A stretch of 64,000 nt of DNA from Elusimicrobiota bacterium. Its GTDB lineage: Bacteria; Elusimicrobiota; Elusimicrobia; UBA1565. Numbering within the stretch: position 1 is the stretch's first letter; each line of letters starts with the position of its first letter. The notes below the pieces were generated by a model. That model was not told the DNA's origin. It ran no database searches and saw only the letters and a program-made list of their open reading frames with translations. The DNA lies in contig JBAZVI010000003.1 of NCBI GenBank assembly GCA_041660925.1, positions 1 to 64,000 on the forward strand. Direction: 5' to 3'. Below are positions 27,903 to 35,933 of this stretch, piece by piece. The position numbers and the translations under genes were made by a program.

Positions 27903-29086
27903 TACTTACTGAGGAGCCAGAAGCGGTCGGCGAGCTCGAGCTCCTTCGAGTCGGGCGAGCGCAGGCGCGCGAGCGCCTCTTCGACGCTCAAGGATTCTCC
28001 GTCCTGGGGGTAAGGAAGGACGACGCGCATGCCGTCCTCCGCTCGCGTCGCACTGGCGGCGCTCAGGCCCGTCGCGGGTGCGACGCGCATGCCGTCCTCC
28101 GCTCGCGTCGCACTGGCGGCGCTCAGGCCCGTCGCGGGTGCGACGCGCATGCCGTCGGCTTCGGGGCCGGCGCCCGTGCGGGCCCGGACGCTCTCGAGGA
28201 TGCCCGCGCGATAGACCGCATGGCCGGCGCCGACGATGACGAGCATGGGCCCGTCGGAAAGGGAGGCGAGCGCCCGCTCGCCCATCGTGTTGTTCCAGAC
28301 CTGCATCGCCTCGAGCATGCGCTCCATGCGTCCGGTGGGCATCCCCAGCGCGCGAAAGCGCTTGAGCAGGAGCGACTTGGAGCCGTGCCCGCCGAGCGAT
28401 TCCTTTACGTAGGCGAGGTAGCGGGGGTCGACGATGGGGAAGATGTCGGCGGGGATCGCGGCGCGCTGCTCGGGCGTCAGCGAGGAGAGGCCGCCCTTGG
28501 CGACCTGCTTGACGATCTCCGGCGGCGCGTTGAGCGCGCGCACGCGGATGCCGCCGCGGCGGGCGTAGTCGAGCACGGGACGGTACAGCGCGAAGTCGAA
28601 GCCCCAGTTCTTCTTCCAGAACGCGGCGAAGTCGGCCTCGCTCATCGCGCCGGAGAGGTACGCGTCGAGGTCGGGCTGCTTCGTGTAGTCGAGCATCTCG
28701 AGGCCGAGCTGGACGCCCGGGCGTCGGGCGTGCATGAGCTTCAGGACCTCGGCCTGCACGAGATGGTGGAGGGGCTCGTCGTGCTTCTCCCCGACGATGA
28801 CGAGCCGCGCGTCCGCGAGGGCCGCGCCGAGCGCTTCGGCGCCGACCGCCGCGCCGGAGGGGGCTTCCACGACGACGGCGTCGGGCGGGAGGGCGGGCGC
28901 GGCTTTCATCCCCGGCGTCGGCCGCGCGTGGCGCAGCATGGCTTTCAGGAGGGGGCCTCTTCCTGCGCCGCAGGGGCCCGACAGCACCCCGCGGCACTGG
29001 CCGAGAGGAGAACTGCCGCGGCCTGCTTCGAGGGCGGAGACCGGCAGGGAGAGGGCGAGGAGCCCGACGGCGAGAGCGGTCTTCAT
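27902..29086 (-). CDS. ChaN-like (haem-binding uptake, Tiki/TraB-like superfamily) secreted protein
   Basis: 394 residues with a signal peptide. The core (about 85-310) matches the ChaN/DUF399 fold: RLVIVGEKHDEPLHHLVQAE near the start, LGLEMLDYTKQPDLDAYLSG, and DGPMLVIVGAGHAVYRAGI near the end. Family members are membrane-associated haem-binding proteins implicated in iron uptake, and the fold relates to Tiki-like metallohydrolases. The paired G-E-K-H and G-A-G-H motifs are the expected ligands. After the core there is an insertion made of two exact 20-residue copies plus a partial third, starting DGMRVAPATG. The extreme C-terminus (LSVEEALARLRSPDSKELEL) is helical. Haem binding is inferred from family only. 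Confidence 0.75.
   Translation of the reverse strand: MKTALAVGLLALSLPVSALEAGRGSSPLGQCRGVLSGPCGAGRGPLLKAMLRHARPTPGMKAAPALPPDAVVVEAPSGAAVGAEALGAALADARLVIVGEKHDEPLHHLVQAEVLKLMHARRPGVQLGLEMLDYTKQPDLDAYLSGAMSEADFAAFWKKNWGFDFALYRPVLDYARRGGIRVRALNAPPEIVKQVAKGGLSSLTPEQRAAIPADIFPIVDPRYLAYVKESLGGHGSKSLLLKRFRALGMPTGRMERMLEAMQVWNNTMGERALASLSDGPMLVIVGAGHAVYRAGILESVRARTGAGPEADGMRVAPATGLSAASATRAEDGMRVAPATGLSAASATRAEDGMRVVLPYPQDGESLSVEEALARLRSPDSKELELADRFWLLSK
28021..28156 (-). repeat. Exact 60-bp tandem repeat in the ChaN-like gene
   Basis: Bases 28021-28080 and 28081-28140 are identical over all 60 positions, and the first 16 bases recur at 28141-28156. The period is in frame, encoding 20-residue units. 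Perfect identity suggests recent slippage expansion and possibly variable copy number. Confidence 0.95.
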
Positions 29087-29137
29087 GGCCCGATTCTAGC
29101 TCCTTTCGCCGGCGAAAGGGAAGCGTCTGCCGGACGT

Positions 29138-29166
29138 TTGACAGCCCGGGGCGGGGGGTCTATAAT
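29138..29166 (+). promoter_or_regulatory. Consensus promoter of the murB-fts cluster, leaderless configuration
   Basis: TTGACA (29138-29143), exactly 17 bp, TATAAT (29161-29166): a perfect sigma-70 consensus. The GTG start of murB is at 29,173, 6 nt after the -10 box, where transcription itself would begin. The mRNA is therefore expected to be leaderless or nearly so. Confidence 0.85.
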
Positions 29167-29172
29167 GGAGCC

Positions 29173-30099
29173 GTGCCCGCCGACTGGAAGGACGAACTCT
29201 CGCGCCTCCTGCCCGGTGTCCGCTTCGACGAACCCCTCAGTTCCCACACCACCTTCCGCATCGGCGGCCCCGCCGACGCGCTCGTCGAGCCCCGCGACCG
29301 CGGGGAACTCGTCGGGCTCCATCGCTTCGCGCGCGAGCGGGGCCTCGGCGTCTTCGCCCTCGGCTGGGGCTCGAACCTGCTCGTACGCGACGGCGGCATC
29401 CGGGGGATCGTGCTGCGCCTGAGCGGCGAGTTCGAGCGCATCGACTTCCCGGGAGCGGGTGCGGTGGAGGCGGGCGCCGCCGCGCGTCTGCCGACGCTCG
29501 TGATGCGCTGCGCCGAGCGCGCGCTCTCGGGGCTGGAGCCGCTCGTCGGGGTGCCCGGGACGTTCGGAGGCGCACTCGTCATGAACGCGGGCACGCGCGA
29601 GGCCGAGATCGGCTCGTTCGTGCGCGAGGTCGAGGTCCTGGACCTGGAGCGCCTGGAGCCGGTCCGCCTGCCGGCCGCGCAGCTGCGCTTCTCCTACCGT
29701 TCGAGCAGTCTTGCCGGGCGCCTCGTCCTCGGCGGGCGCCTCGAATTGCCGCCCGGGGACAAAGATGTTATAATCGGGCGCGTACGGGAGAATCAGTCCC
29801 GACGGAAGCGGACTCAGCCCATACACACTTTCAACGTGGGATCGACCTTCAAGAACCCCCCCGGGCGTTTCGCAGCGCAGCTGATCGAAGAGTCAGGGCT
29901 CAAGGGCCGGAGCGTGGGCGGCGCGCGCGTCTCCCCGCTGCACGCGAATTTCATCGAGAACGAACGCGGCGCCACCGCCGCCGACGTCCTCGCTTTAGTC
30001 GAGGTCGTCCGCGGGGCCGTGCGCGAGCGCTTCGGGGTGGAGCTGGAACTCGAGATGAAGGTGGTCGGTGAAGCGGCACCGGGTCCGGCTCAGGCCTAG
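29173..30099 (+). CDS. murB: UDP-N-acetylenolpyruvoylglucosamine reductase (MurB)
   Basis: 308 residues. Catalyses the NADPH-dependent reduction of UDP-GlcNAc-enolpyruvate to UDP-MurNAc in peptidoglycan synthesis, using FAD. The FAD domain shows HTTFRIGGPADALVEP, the loop GWGSNLLVRDGG, and VGVPGTFGGALVMNAG; the C-terminal domain has NVGSTFKNPPG with the proton-donor serine, then GARVSPLHANFIEN. The short FSYRSS segment fits the type II (Gram-positive-like) MurB family. GTG start at 29,173, directly behind a consensus promoter and without a Shine-Dalgarno sequence. First gene of murB-ftsQ-ftsA-ftsZ; ftsQ starts inside its end. Confidence 0.95.
   Translation: MPADWKDELSRLLPGVRFDEPLSSHTTFRIGGPADALVEPRDRGELVGLHRFARERGLGVFALGWGSNLLVRDGGIRGIVLRLSGEFERIDFPGAGAVEAGAAARLPTLVMRCAERALSGLEPLVGVPGTFGGALVMNAGTREAEIGSFVREVEVLDLERLEPVRLPAAQLRFSYRSSSLAGRLVLGGRLELPPGDKDVIIGRVRENQSRRKRTQPIHTFNVGSTFKNPPGRFAAQLIEESGLKGRSVGGARVSPLHANFIENERGATAADVLALVEVVRGAVRERFGVELELEMKVVGEAAPGPAQA
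29746..29774 (+). promoter_or_regulatory. Possible internal promoter in murB, ahead of ftsQAZ
   Basis: TTGCCG (29746-29751), 17 bp, TATAAT (29769-29774) inside the murB reading frame, about 300 bp before ftsQ. AT-rich TTATAAT is unusual in this GC-rich gene. It could give extra transcription of the division genes. Confidence 0.35.
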
Positions 30100-30862
30100 G
30101 GCTCGCGAGCAGCGACGCTCCGCCCTGGGCGGAGCCGCCGCCGTTCTGGGAATCGTCGTCGGTCTGGTCTTTCTCGTCAACGCGCGGCCGTGGACCCGCA
30201 TGAAGGTGCCGGTCCCCTCCGCGCCCTCGGCCCCGCGCTGGCTCGGGGTGGAGAACGTCGAGCTCGTCGGAGCGCCGCCGGCGCTCGAGCCGGCCCTGCG
30301 CGAGGCGCTGGGGTGGAAGCCGGGGATGCGCTGGGGCCCGCTCGAGCCCTACCGCGCGGCGCGGCGCGTACGGGAGGCGTTCCCGTGCCTGAGCGGCGTG
30401 CGCGTCCGGCGCTCCTGGAGCGGCCGCGCGGCGCGCTTCGAGGCCGCGCTCCGGGAGCCCGCGGCGGCGATCGTCCGCGGCGGCAAGCGGGAGGCCTACC
30501 TCGGACGCGACGGAACGGTCTTCGCGGCGCCCGAAGGGGTCTACGCCGAGCCCCTCCCCGTGGTGGGCTGGGGAGAGCGCCCCGCGGCGGCGGAGCTGGG
30601 CGAGCTCGCGCGGCTGCTCGCGGCGGCGGCCCTTCCCGGCGCGCTGCCGGCGGGGCTCAAGGGCCTGCGTCGCGGCGAAGACGGGTGGACGATCTCGTCG
30701 GCGGACGGGGCGGAGCTCCTCTGGGGCCCGCTGGAGTGGACGGACGAGAAGATTTCGCGCCTGAAGGAGGTCTACGACGATGCGCTCCCGCGTTTCGGGG
30801 CGCTGCAGTCGGCGGACCTGAGGCATTTCGGAGACGGGAAGATCATGGTGACGCCGCGCTGA
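30068..30862 (+). CDS. ftsQ: FtsQ/DivIB-like cell division protein
   Basis: 264 residues with a short basic cytoplasmic tail, one transmembrane helix (about 19-37, ALGGAAAVLGIVVGLVFLV) and a periplasmic part. The segment VENVELVGAPPALEPALREAL is POTRA-like, followed by RVREAFPCLSGVRVRRSW and a beta domain (VRGGKREAYLGRDGTVFAAP) of FtsQ type. It links the FtsZ ring to septal peptidoglycan synthesis via FtsB/FtsL. The sequence is divergent, and the call leans on the POTRA pattern plus position between murB and ftsA. GTG start at 30,068 overlaps the murB end by 32 bp. Confidence 0.8.
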   Translation: MKRHRVRLRPRAREQRRSALGGAAAVLGIVVGLVFLVNARPWTRMKVPVPSAPSAPRWLGVENVELVGAPPALEPALREALGWKPGMRWGPLEPYRAARRVREAFPCLSGVRVRRSWSGRAARFEAALREPAAAIVRGGKREAYLGRDGTVFAAPEGVYAEPLPVVGWGERPAAAELGELARLLAAAALPGALPAGLKGLRRGEDGWTISSADGAELLWGPLEWTDEKISRLKEVYDDALPRFGALQSADLRHFGDGKIMVTPR

Positions 30863-30879
30863 CGCAAGGACATGATGAC

Positions 30880-32133
30880 ATGGCTAAGACCGACCTGATC
30901 GCGGGACTCGACATCGGAAGCGGCAAGGTGACCTGCGTGCTCGGCACGCTCGAGCCCGACGGCAGCGGCTTGCGCATCCTCAGCGGAGCCAGCATCCCCT
31001 GCCGCGGGGTGAAGGGCGGCGTCGTCATCAACATCAAGGAGACCGCCCACGCCATCCGCCAGGCCGTCGAGAAGGCCGAGGCCGAGTCCGCCGGCAGCGT
31101 CGTCCAGGGCGTCTATCTCGGCGTGCGCGGCAAGCATCTGGAGTCCTACAACAACCGCGGGGCCTACAACATCGCCCGCACCGACAAGGAGATCACCGCC
31201 GAGGACGTCCGCGCGGTCATCGAGAACGCCAAGGCCATCCCCATCTCCAACGACCGCGAGATCCTCCACGTCATCCCGCAGGGCTTCGCCCTCGACCGCC
31301 AGCGCGGCGTGCCGGACCCCGTCGGGATGGAGGGCTCGCTGCTCGAGGTCGAGGTGCACATCGTCACCGCGCTCAGCAGCCACCTCAACAACCTCACGAA
31401 GGCGGTCGCCGAGGCCGGCTTCGACGTGCTCGAGCCCATCTACAGCGCGCTCGCTCTCGGCGAGCTCGTGGTGACGCCCGAGGAGCGCGAGCTCGGCGCC
31501 CTGCTCGTCGACCTCGGCGGGCACTCGGTCACGCTCGCGATCTACGGCGAGGGGGCCATCCGCTTCTCCAAGGAGCTCCCCATCGGCACCGAGGCCATCA
31601 CCGGCGACCTCGCCCACGCCCTGCGCACCAATTTCCAGGTCGCCGAGCGCATGAAGCTCGAGCACGGCGTCGCCCACCCCCGCCTCGCCGCGGAGGGGGA
31701 CGCCGAGGTCGACTACCTCGGCGTCGACGGGCGCACCCCGCGCAAGACCAGCGGGAAGACGATGCTGAGCATCGTCGTCCCGCGCATCGAGGAGACCTTC
31801 AGCCTCATCGCCCAGGAGGTCCGCAACTCGCCCTTCGCCGACGTCGCGATGGGCAGCGGCGCGATCCTCTCCGGCGGCGGGGCGATGCTGCGCGGCATGC
31901 CCGAGGCCGGCGAGCAGATCCTCGAGATGTCCGTCCGGCTCGGCCTCGTGCCGCCCGGCGTCGTCTCTGCGCCGCAGAAGTTCTTCGACGACGCGACGTT
32001 CACGACGGCGATGGGGCTCGTGCGCTACCCGGTGACGACGATGCGCGAGACGGTCCGCCGGGAGCAGGGCGCGCGCAAGACGGACCCCCGCTGGCTGCGC
32101 AAGGCGAGGGGGATGTTCCAGGAGATATTCTGA
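30880..32133 (+). CDS. ftsA: Cell division protein FtsA
   Basis: 417 residues of actin-like ATPase. Phosphate-binding signatures are LIAGLDIGSGKVTCVLG at the N-terminus, LLVDLGGHSVTLAIY in the middle and AILSGGGAMLRGM near the end; a 1C subdomain follows the first motif (SIPCRGVKGGVVINIKE). The C-terminal amphipathic helix RWLRKARGMFQEIF is the membrane-targeting sequence. FtsA tethers FtsZ to the inner membrane and recruits the divisome. The last codons overlap the proposed CTG start of ftsZ, so the two are likely translationally coupled. Confidence 0.95.
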   Translation: MAKTDLIAGLDIGSGKVTCVLGTLEPDGSGLRILSGASIPCRGVKGGVVINIKETAHAIRQAVEKAEAESAGSVVQGVYLGVRGKHLESYNNRGAYNIARTDKEITAEDVRAVIENAKAIPISNDREILHVIPQGFALDRQRGVPDPVGMEGSLLEVEVHIVTALSSHLNNLTKAVAEAGFDVLEPIYSALALGELVVTPEERELGALLVDLGGHSVTLAIYGEGAIRFSKELPIGTEAITGDLAHALRTNFQVAERMKLEHGVAHPRLAAEGDAEVDYLGVDGRTPRKTSGKTMLSIVVPRIEETFSLIAQEVRNSPFADVAMGSGAILSGGGAMLRGMPEAGEQILEMSVRLGLVPPGVVSAPQKFFDDATFTTAMGLVRYPVTTMRETVRREQGARKTDPRWLRKARGMFQEIF

Positions 32134-33233
32134 CGCGCATCAAGTACGCCGAGGAGCTCAAGCCGCTGCGGGCCGTGATCAAGGTGATCGGCCTGGGCGG
32201 AGCGGGCGGGAACGCCGTCAACCGCATGGCCGCCGCCGGCCTGCAGGACGTCGAGCTCATCGCCGCCAACACCGACGCGCAGCACCTGCGCGACAGCAAG
32301 GCCGCGGTCCGCCTCCAGATCGGCGAGAACCTCACCGAGGGGCTCGGGGTCGGCGGAGACCCCTCCAAGGGCCGCCTCGCCGCGCTCGAGTCGCGCGACC
32401 ACCTCATCGAGGTCCTGACCGGCTCCCACCTCGTCTTCGTGACCGCGGGCATGGGCGGCGGCACAGGCACCGGCGTGGCCCCCATCGCCGCCCAGGTCGC
32501 GCGCGAGCTCAACGCCCTCACCGTCGGCGTCGTCACGCGCCCCTTCCGCTTCGAGGGGCAGCAGCGCGCGAGCTACGCCGAGGCCGGCATCAAGGAGCTG
32601 CGCACCTGCGTGGACACCCTTCTCGTCATCCCCAACGACCGCGTCTTCGAGGTCAGCGACCAGGCGACGCCCTCTCACGAGGCCTACCGCATGGTCGACG
32701 ACGTGCTCCGTCAGGCGGTGCAGGCCATCTCGGACGTGATCACCCGCCCCGGCCACATCAACATGGACCTCAACGACCTCAAGGCCGTCATGGTCAACGC
32801 CGGCGACGCCGTCATGGGCGTGGGCGAGTCTCTCGGCGCCAACCGCGCGGTCGAGGCGGCCCGCAACGCCATCGAGTCGCGCCTCCTCGAGAACGCCTCC
32901 ATCGAGGGCGCGAGCGGGCTCATGGTGAACATCGTCGGCAACCGCAGCGTCACCATGGACGAGGTCCGCCAGGCCATGGATTTCATCACGCGCACGGCAC
33001 AGCCCGACGCCCGCATCAAGTTCGGGCAGGTCTACGACGAAGGGCTCGACGACCGTCTGCGCATCACGGTCATCGCGACCGGCTTCCCGACGCACCGCCG
33101 CCTCGGGGGACGCCTGCCCCAGCGCGCGGGGGGGAGGCCGCTTCCCCGCGAGGCCGCCGGCCCCGCCCCGGCCGGGCTCGACGAATGGTCGAAGCCGGCC
33201 TATCTCCGAATGCAGCCGAAGAAGCTCCGCTGA
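32130..33233 (+). CDS. ftsZ: Cell division protein FtsZ
   Basis: Tubulin-like GTPase that forms the division ring. Signature motifs: VIKVIGLGGAGGNAVNRM, the GTP loop GMGGGTGTGVAP, VIPNDRVF and the T7 loop INMDLNDL, retaining the N-D-D catalytic residues. The end EWSKPAYLR is the conserved C-terminal peptide that binds FtsA, followed by seven extra residues. The first conventional start (GTG 32,175) would leave almost no residues before the first beta strand and has no ribosome binding site. A CTG at 32,130 with AGGAG at 32120-32124 (5 nt spacing) adds TRIKYAEELKPLRA, a normal FtsZ N-terminus, and overlaps the ftsA stop. It is therefore chosen, giving 367 residues. Confidence 0.9.
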   Translation: MTRIKYAEELKPLRAVIKVIGLGGAGGNAVNRMAAAGLQDVELIAANTDAQHLRDSKAAVRLQIGENLTEGLGVGGDPSKGRLAALESRDHLIEVLTGSHLVFVTAGMGGGTGTGVAPIAAQVARELNALTVGVVTRPFRFEGQQRASYAEAGIKELRTCVDTLLVIPNDRVFEVSDQATPSHEAYRMVDDVLRQAVQAISDVITRPGHINMDLNDLKAVMVNAGDAVMGVGESLGANRAVEAARNAIESRLLENASIEGASGLMVNIVGNRSVTMDEVRQAMDFITRTAQPDARIKFGQVYDEGLDDRLRITVIATGFPTHRRLGGRLPQRAGGRPLPREAAGPAPAGLDEWSKPAYLRMQPKKLR

Positions 33234-33244
33234 GAGGCAACGAC

Positions 33245-34324
33245 ATGGACCTGCAGGCGATGCTCCAGACGATGATCAACCAGAACGCGAGCGACCTCCA
33301 CATCCGCGCGGGGGGGCCCACCTATCTGCGCATCCACGGCGAGCTCGCGCCGGTCTCCCCGGACATCGTCCCCGTCGCGGAGGTCGAGGCGATGCTCCAG
33401 CGCATCGCCACGCCCCGCGCGAAGAGGATCTTCGAGGCGCGTCAGGAATGCGACTTCTCCTTCCAGGTCGGCGAGGTCGCGCGCTTCCGCGTCAACGCCT
33501 TCAAGCAGCGCGGCATGCTCTGCATGGCCATCCGCTTCATCAGCATGCGCATCCCGACGGCCGAGGAGCTCCACCTCCCCGTCGCCACGGTCAAGAAGAT
33601 CGCCGAGAACAGCCGCGGGATGGTCCTCGTCACCGGCGTCACGGGCTCGGGCAAGTCCTCCTCGCTCGCCGCGATGATCGACTACATCAACACGACGCGG
33701 CCCGAGCACATCGTCACCATCGAGGACCCCATCGAGTTCGTGCACAAGGACAAGAAGTCCATCATCAGCCAGCGCGAGATCGGCGAGGATACCGAGAACT
33801 ACGTCGAGGCCCTCAAGATGGCGATGCGCCAGGACCCGGACGTCATCCTCATGGGCGAGATGCGCGACGCCGAGAGCGTCTCCGCCGCGATGACCGCCGC
33901 CCAGACCGGCCACCTGGTCTTCGGCACCCTGCACACCCTCGACTCCATCCAGACCGTCAACCGCATCATCGACCTCTATCCCCCGCACCAGCAGGCCCTC
34001 GTGCGCATCCAGCTCGCCGACACGCTGAAGGCCGTCATCAGCCAGCGCCTGCTGCCCTGCCTCAAGGGCGGCCGCGTCCCGGCGATGGAGATCATGGTCT
34101 GCACGGCCCACGTGCGCAAGCTCATCGAGGACAACAACTCCCCGGGCATCTCCCAGGCGCTCGCGAAAGGCGCGTTCTACGGGATGCAGACGTTCAATCA
34201 ATCTCTCGTCAAGCTGTACAAGGAGGGCCTGGTCAGCGAGAAGGACGCCCTGGAAGCGGCGACCAACCCCGACGACCTGAAGCTCGCCATGCGCGGCATC
34301 GAGCAGGAGATCAAGGCGGGCTGA
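33245..34324 (+). CDS. pilT: PilT/PilU-type twitching motility ATPase
   Basis: 359 residues. Retraction ATPase of type IV pili. The N-terminal domain (MLQTMINQNASDLHIRAGGP) is typical; the ATPase core has Walker A GVTGSGKSSS, an Asp box HIVTIEDPIEFVH, Walker B DPDVILMGEMRD and a His box TGHLVFGTLHT. The AIRAGEG-type PilT tail signature is not evident, so it may be closer to PilU. Start 33,245 has GAGAGG upstream; a longer frame begins inside ftsZ. No other pilus genes are in the window. Its placement directly behind ftsZ suggests shared transcription. Confidence 0.92.
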   Translation: MDLQAMLQTMINQNASDLHIRAGGPTYLRIHGELAPVSPDIVPVAEVEAMLQRIATPRAKRIFEARQECDFSFQVGEVARFRVNAFKQRGMLCMAIRFISMRIPTAEELHLPVATVKKIAENSRGMVLVTGVTGSGKSSSLAAMIDYINTTRPEHIVTIEDPIEFVHKDKKSIISQREIGEDTENYVEALKMAMRQDPDVILMGEMRDAESVSAAMTAAQTGHLVFGTLHTLDSIQTVNRIIDLYPPHQQALVRIQLADTLKAVISQRLLPCLKGGRVPAMEIMVCTAHVRKLIEDNNSPGISQALAKGAFYGMQTFNQSLVKLYKEGLVSEKDALEAATNPDDLKLAMRGIEQEIKAG

Positions 34325-34360
34325 GCGGCCCGGCATCGACCCCATCGGTCGGAGGACATC

Positions 34361-35107
34361 ATGTTCGCGGAAGGCTACATCGGAATCGCAGGCACCATCG
34401 GAGTCGGGAAGTCGACGCTGACGACCGACCTCGCGCGTGCGCTGAACTTCGAACCCATCCTGGAGGAGGTCGACGGGAACCCCTACCTCGAGCACTTCTA
34501 CCACGACATGAAGGGCTACGGGACCATGATGCAGGTCTGGCTGCTCAACCACCGCTTCCGCCAGCACCGCGAGTTCGTGACCCGCATCAGCCTCGGCAAG
34601 ATCCGCGGCGTCGTGCAGGACCGGACGATCTGGGAAGACACGATCTTCGCGCGGATGCTCAACCGCCACCCGGACAAGATCATCACGGACATCGACTACA
34701 ACACCTACCTCGACCTCTTCGACAACATGGTCCTGCGCGAGCTCGTCTTCCCGCAGCTCCTCATCTACCTCGACTGCAAGCCCGAGACCGCCATGGAGCG
34801 CATCAAGATGCGCGGGCGGGTCATGGAGCAGGGCATCGACCTCGGGTACCTGCGCATGCTCAAGCAGAACTACGAGGAGTTCATCTCCGAGATGGAGTAC
34901 GCGGGCGTGCGCATCCTCCGGGTGAAGTGGGAGAGCTTCATGCCCATCCCCGAGATCGTCCGCATGGTTCATGAGTACAGCCTCAAGCCGTCGAGCTTCA
35001 CGAAGTGGGTCCGGCCGCTGCGCCGCACCCCTGCGATGAAGCCCCAACCGACCGTCGGGGCGGGAGCCCCGGAGGAATCCGCGAAGAAGGCGCATGCCGG
35101 GGTCTGA
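34361..35107 (+). CDS. Deoxynucleoside kinase
   Basis: 248 residues, dNK/dGK-dAK family. P-loop GTIGVGKST at residues 11-19, substrate motif EEVDGNPYLEHFYHD, DRTIWEDTIFA (DR[ST] motif) and an arginine-rich lid (IKMRGRVMEQGIDLGYL). It phosphorylates salvaged deoxynucleosides with ATP in the cytosol. GGTCGGAGGACATC precedes the ATG (GGAGG). The last 14 bp overlap the PgeF gene, whose family acts on purine nucleosides, so the pair forms a small nucleoside-salvage unit. The C-terminal 30 residues are low-complexity and poorly conserved. Confidence 0.88.
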   Translation: MFAEGYIGIAGTIGVGKSTLTTDLARALNFEPILEEVDGNPYLEHFYHDMKGYGTMMQVWLLNHRFRQHREFVTRISLGKIRGVVQDRTIWEDTIFARMLNRHPDKIITDIDYNTYLDLFDNMVLRELVFPQLLIYLDCKPETAMERIKMRGRVMEQGIDLGYLRMLKQNYEEFISEMEYAGVRILRVKWESFMPIPEIVRMVHEYSLKPSSFTKWVRPLRRTPAMKPQPTVGAGAPEESAKKAHAGV

Positions 35108-35933
35108 ACCCTCCATCGAGGAGTCGTCCACGGGCATCGCTCCCGAAGGCCTCTGGCTCGAGCCGCGCCTGCGCGCGCGCGGCGTCCCGCACGGCCTGAC
35201 GCTGGCCGCCCTCGGGGACATGAAGCGGCCCGCGCGCCGCGCCGAGGCCCTCGCCGCCGCGGGCCGGCCGGGACTCCTCCCCTGCACCCTCCTCCAGCGC
35301 CACGGCATCCGCGTCCATGAGGCGCGCGTCGGCGGCGACTACGCCCTCGCCTCGGGCGCCGCCCGCCTCGAGGGCGACGGCTGGGTCTGCGCGGCCCCCG
35401 GGCTCTTCACCGCGATCTACGTCGCCGACTGCCTGCCGCTCTTCGTCTGGGACGACCGGGACCTCTCCGTCGTCGGGGTCTTCCACGCCGGCTGGCGGGG
35501 CCTCGCCGCCGGCATGCCGCGCGCGGCCGTCGGCGCCTTCGAGCGACTCGGCGTCGGGCCCGAGCGGCTCAGCGCCGCGGTCGGCCCGCACGCCGGCGCG
35601 TGCTGCTATAAGGTCGGACCCGAGCTCCGCGAGCACTTTCGGCCATCGAGTTTCCGCGCGGGGGGCAAGAACCTCCTTCCCGCCCCTGCGGCGGGCCCGA
35701 GCGCAGCGGGGACGAGCCGAAAGGAGAACGACCTGCGGCTCGACTTGGGGGCGGAGGCGCGGGAGCAGTTCTCCGAGGCCGGCGTCGACGCTTCCCGCGT
35801 CTCGGTCTCGGAGGAGTGCACGATCTGCGGCCGGGGTTATCATTCCTTCCGGCGCGACAAGCAGGACCTGCGCATGATGGCCTTCATCGCCATCCCGGCG
35901 GCGCCGTCGGCGGGAGGTCCGTCCTGCTCATGA
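35094..35933 (+). CDS. pgeF: PgeF/YfiH family laccase-domain protein (purine nucleoside phosphorylase / peptidoglycan editing factor)
   Basis: 279 residues. The catalytic metal ligands of the Cu-oxidase_4 family are visible: His in LLQRHGIRVHE, Cys in YVADCLPLFVWD and His in GVFHAGWRGLA; the terminal block SEECTICGRGYHSFRRD is also typical. Characterised members phosphorolyse or deaminate purine nucleosides and, in E. coli, correct mis-incorporated peptidoglycan residues. A Pro/Ala/Gly-rich insertion occurs near residues 190-210. Overlaps the upstream kinase (14 bp) and the downstream hisC (ATGA). Confidence 0.88.
   Translation: MPGSEPSIEESSTGIAPEGLWLEPRLRARGVPHGLTLAALGDMKRPARRAEALAAAGRPGLLPCTLLQRHGIRVHEARVGGDYALASGAARLEGDGWVCAAPGLFTAIYVADCLPLFVWDDRDLSVVGVFHAGWRGLAAGMPRAAVGAFERLGVGPERLSAAVGPHAGACCYKVGPELREHFRPSSFRAGGKNLLPAPAAGPSAAGTSRKENDLRLDLGAEAREQFSEAGVDASRVSVSEECTICGRGYHSFRRDKQDLRMMAFIAIPAAPSAGGPSCS

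Noticed and set aside
28021..28156. CRISPR-like repeat array
   Set aside because: The repeats are directly adjacent with no spacers and are in frame within a gene.
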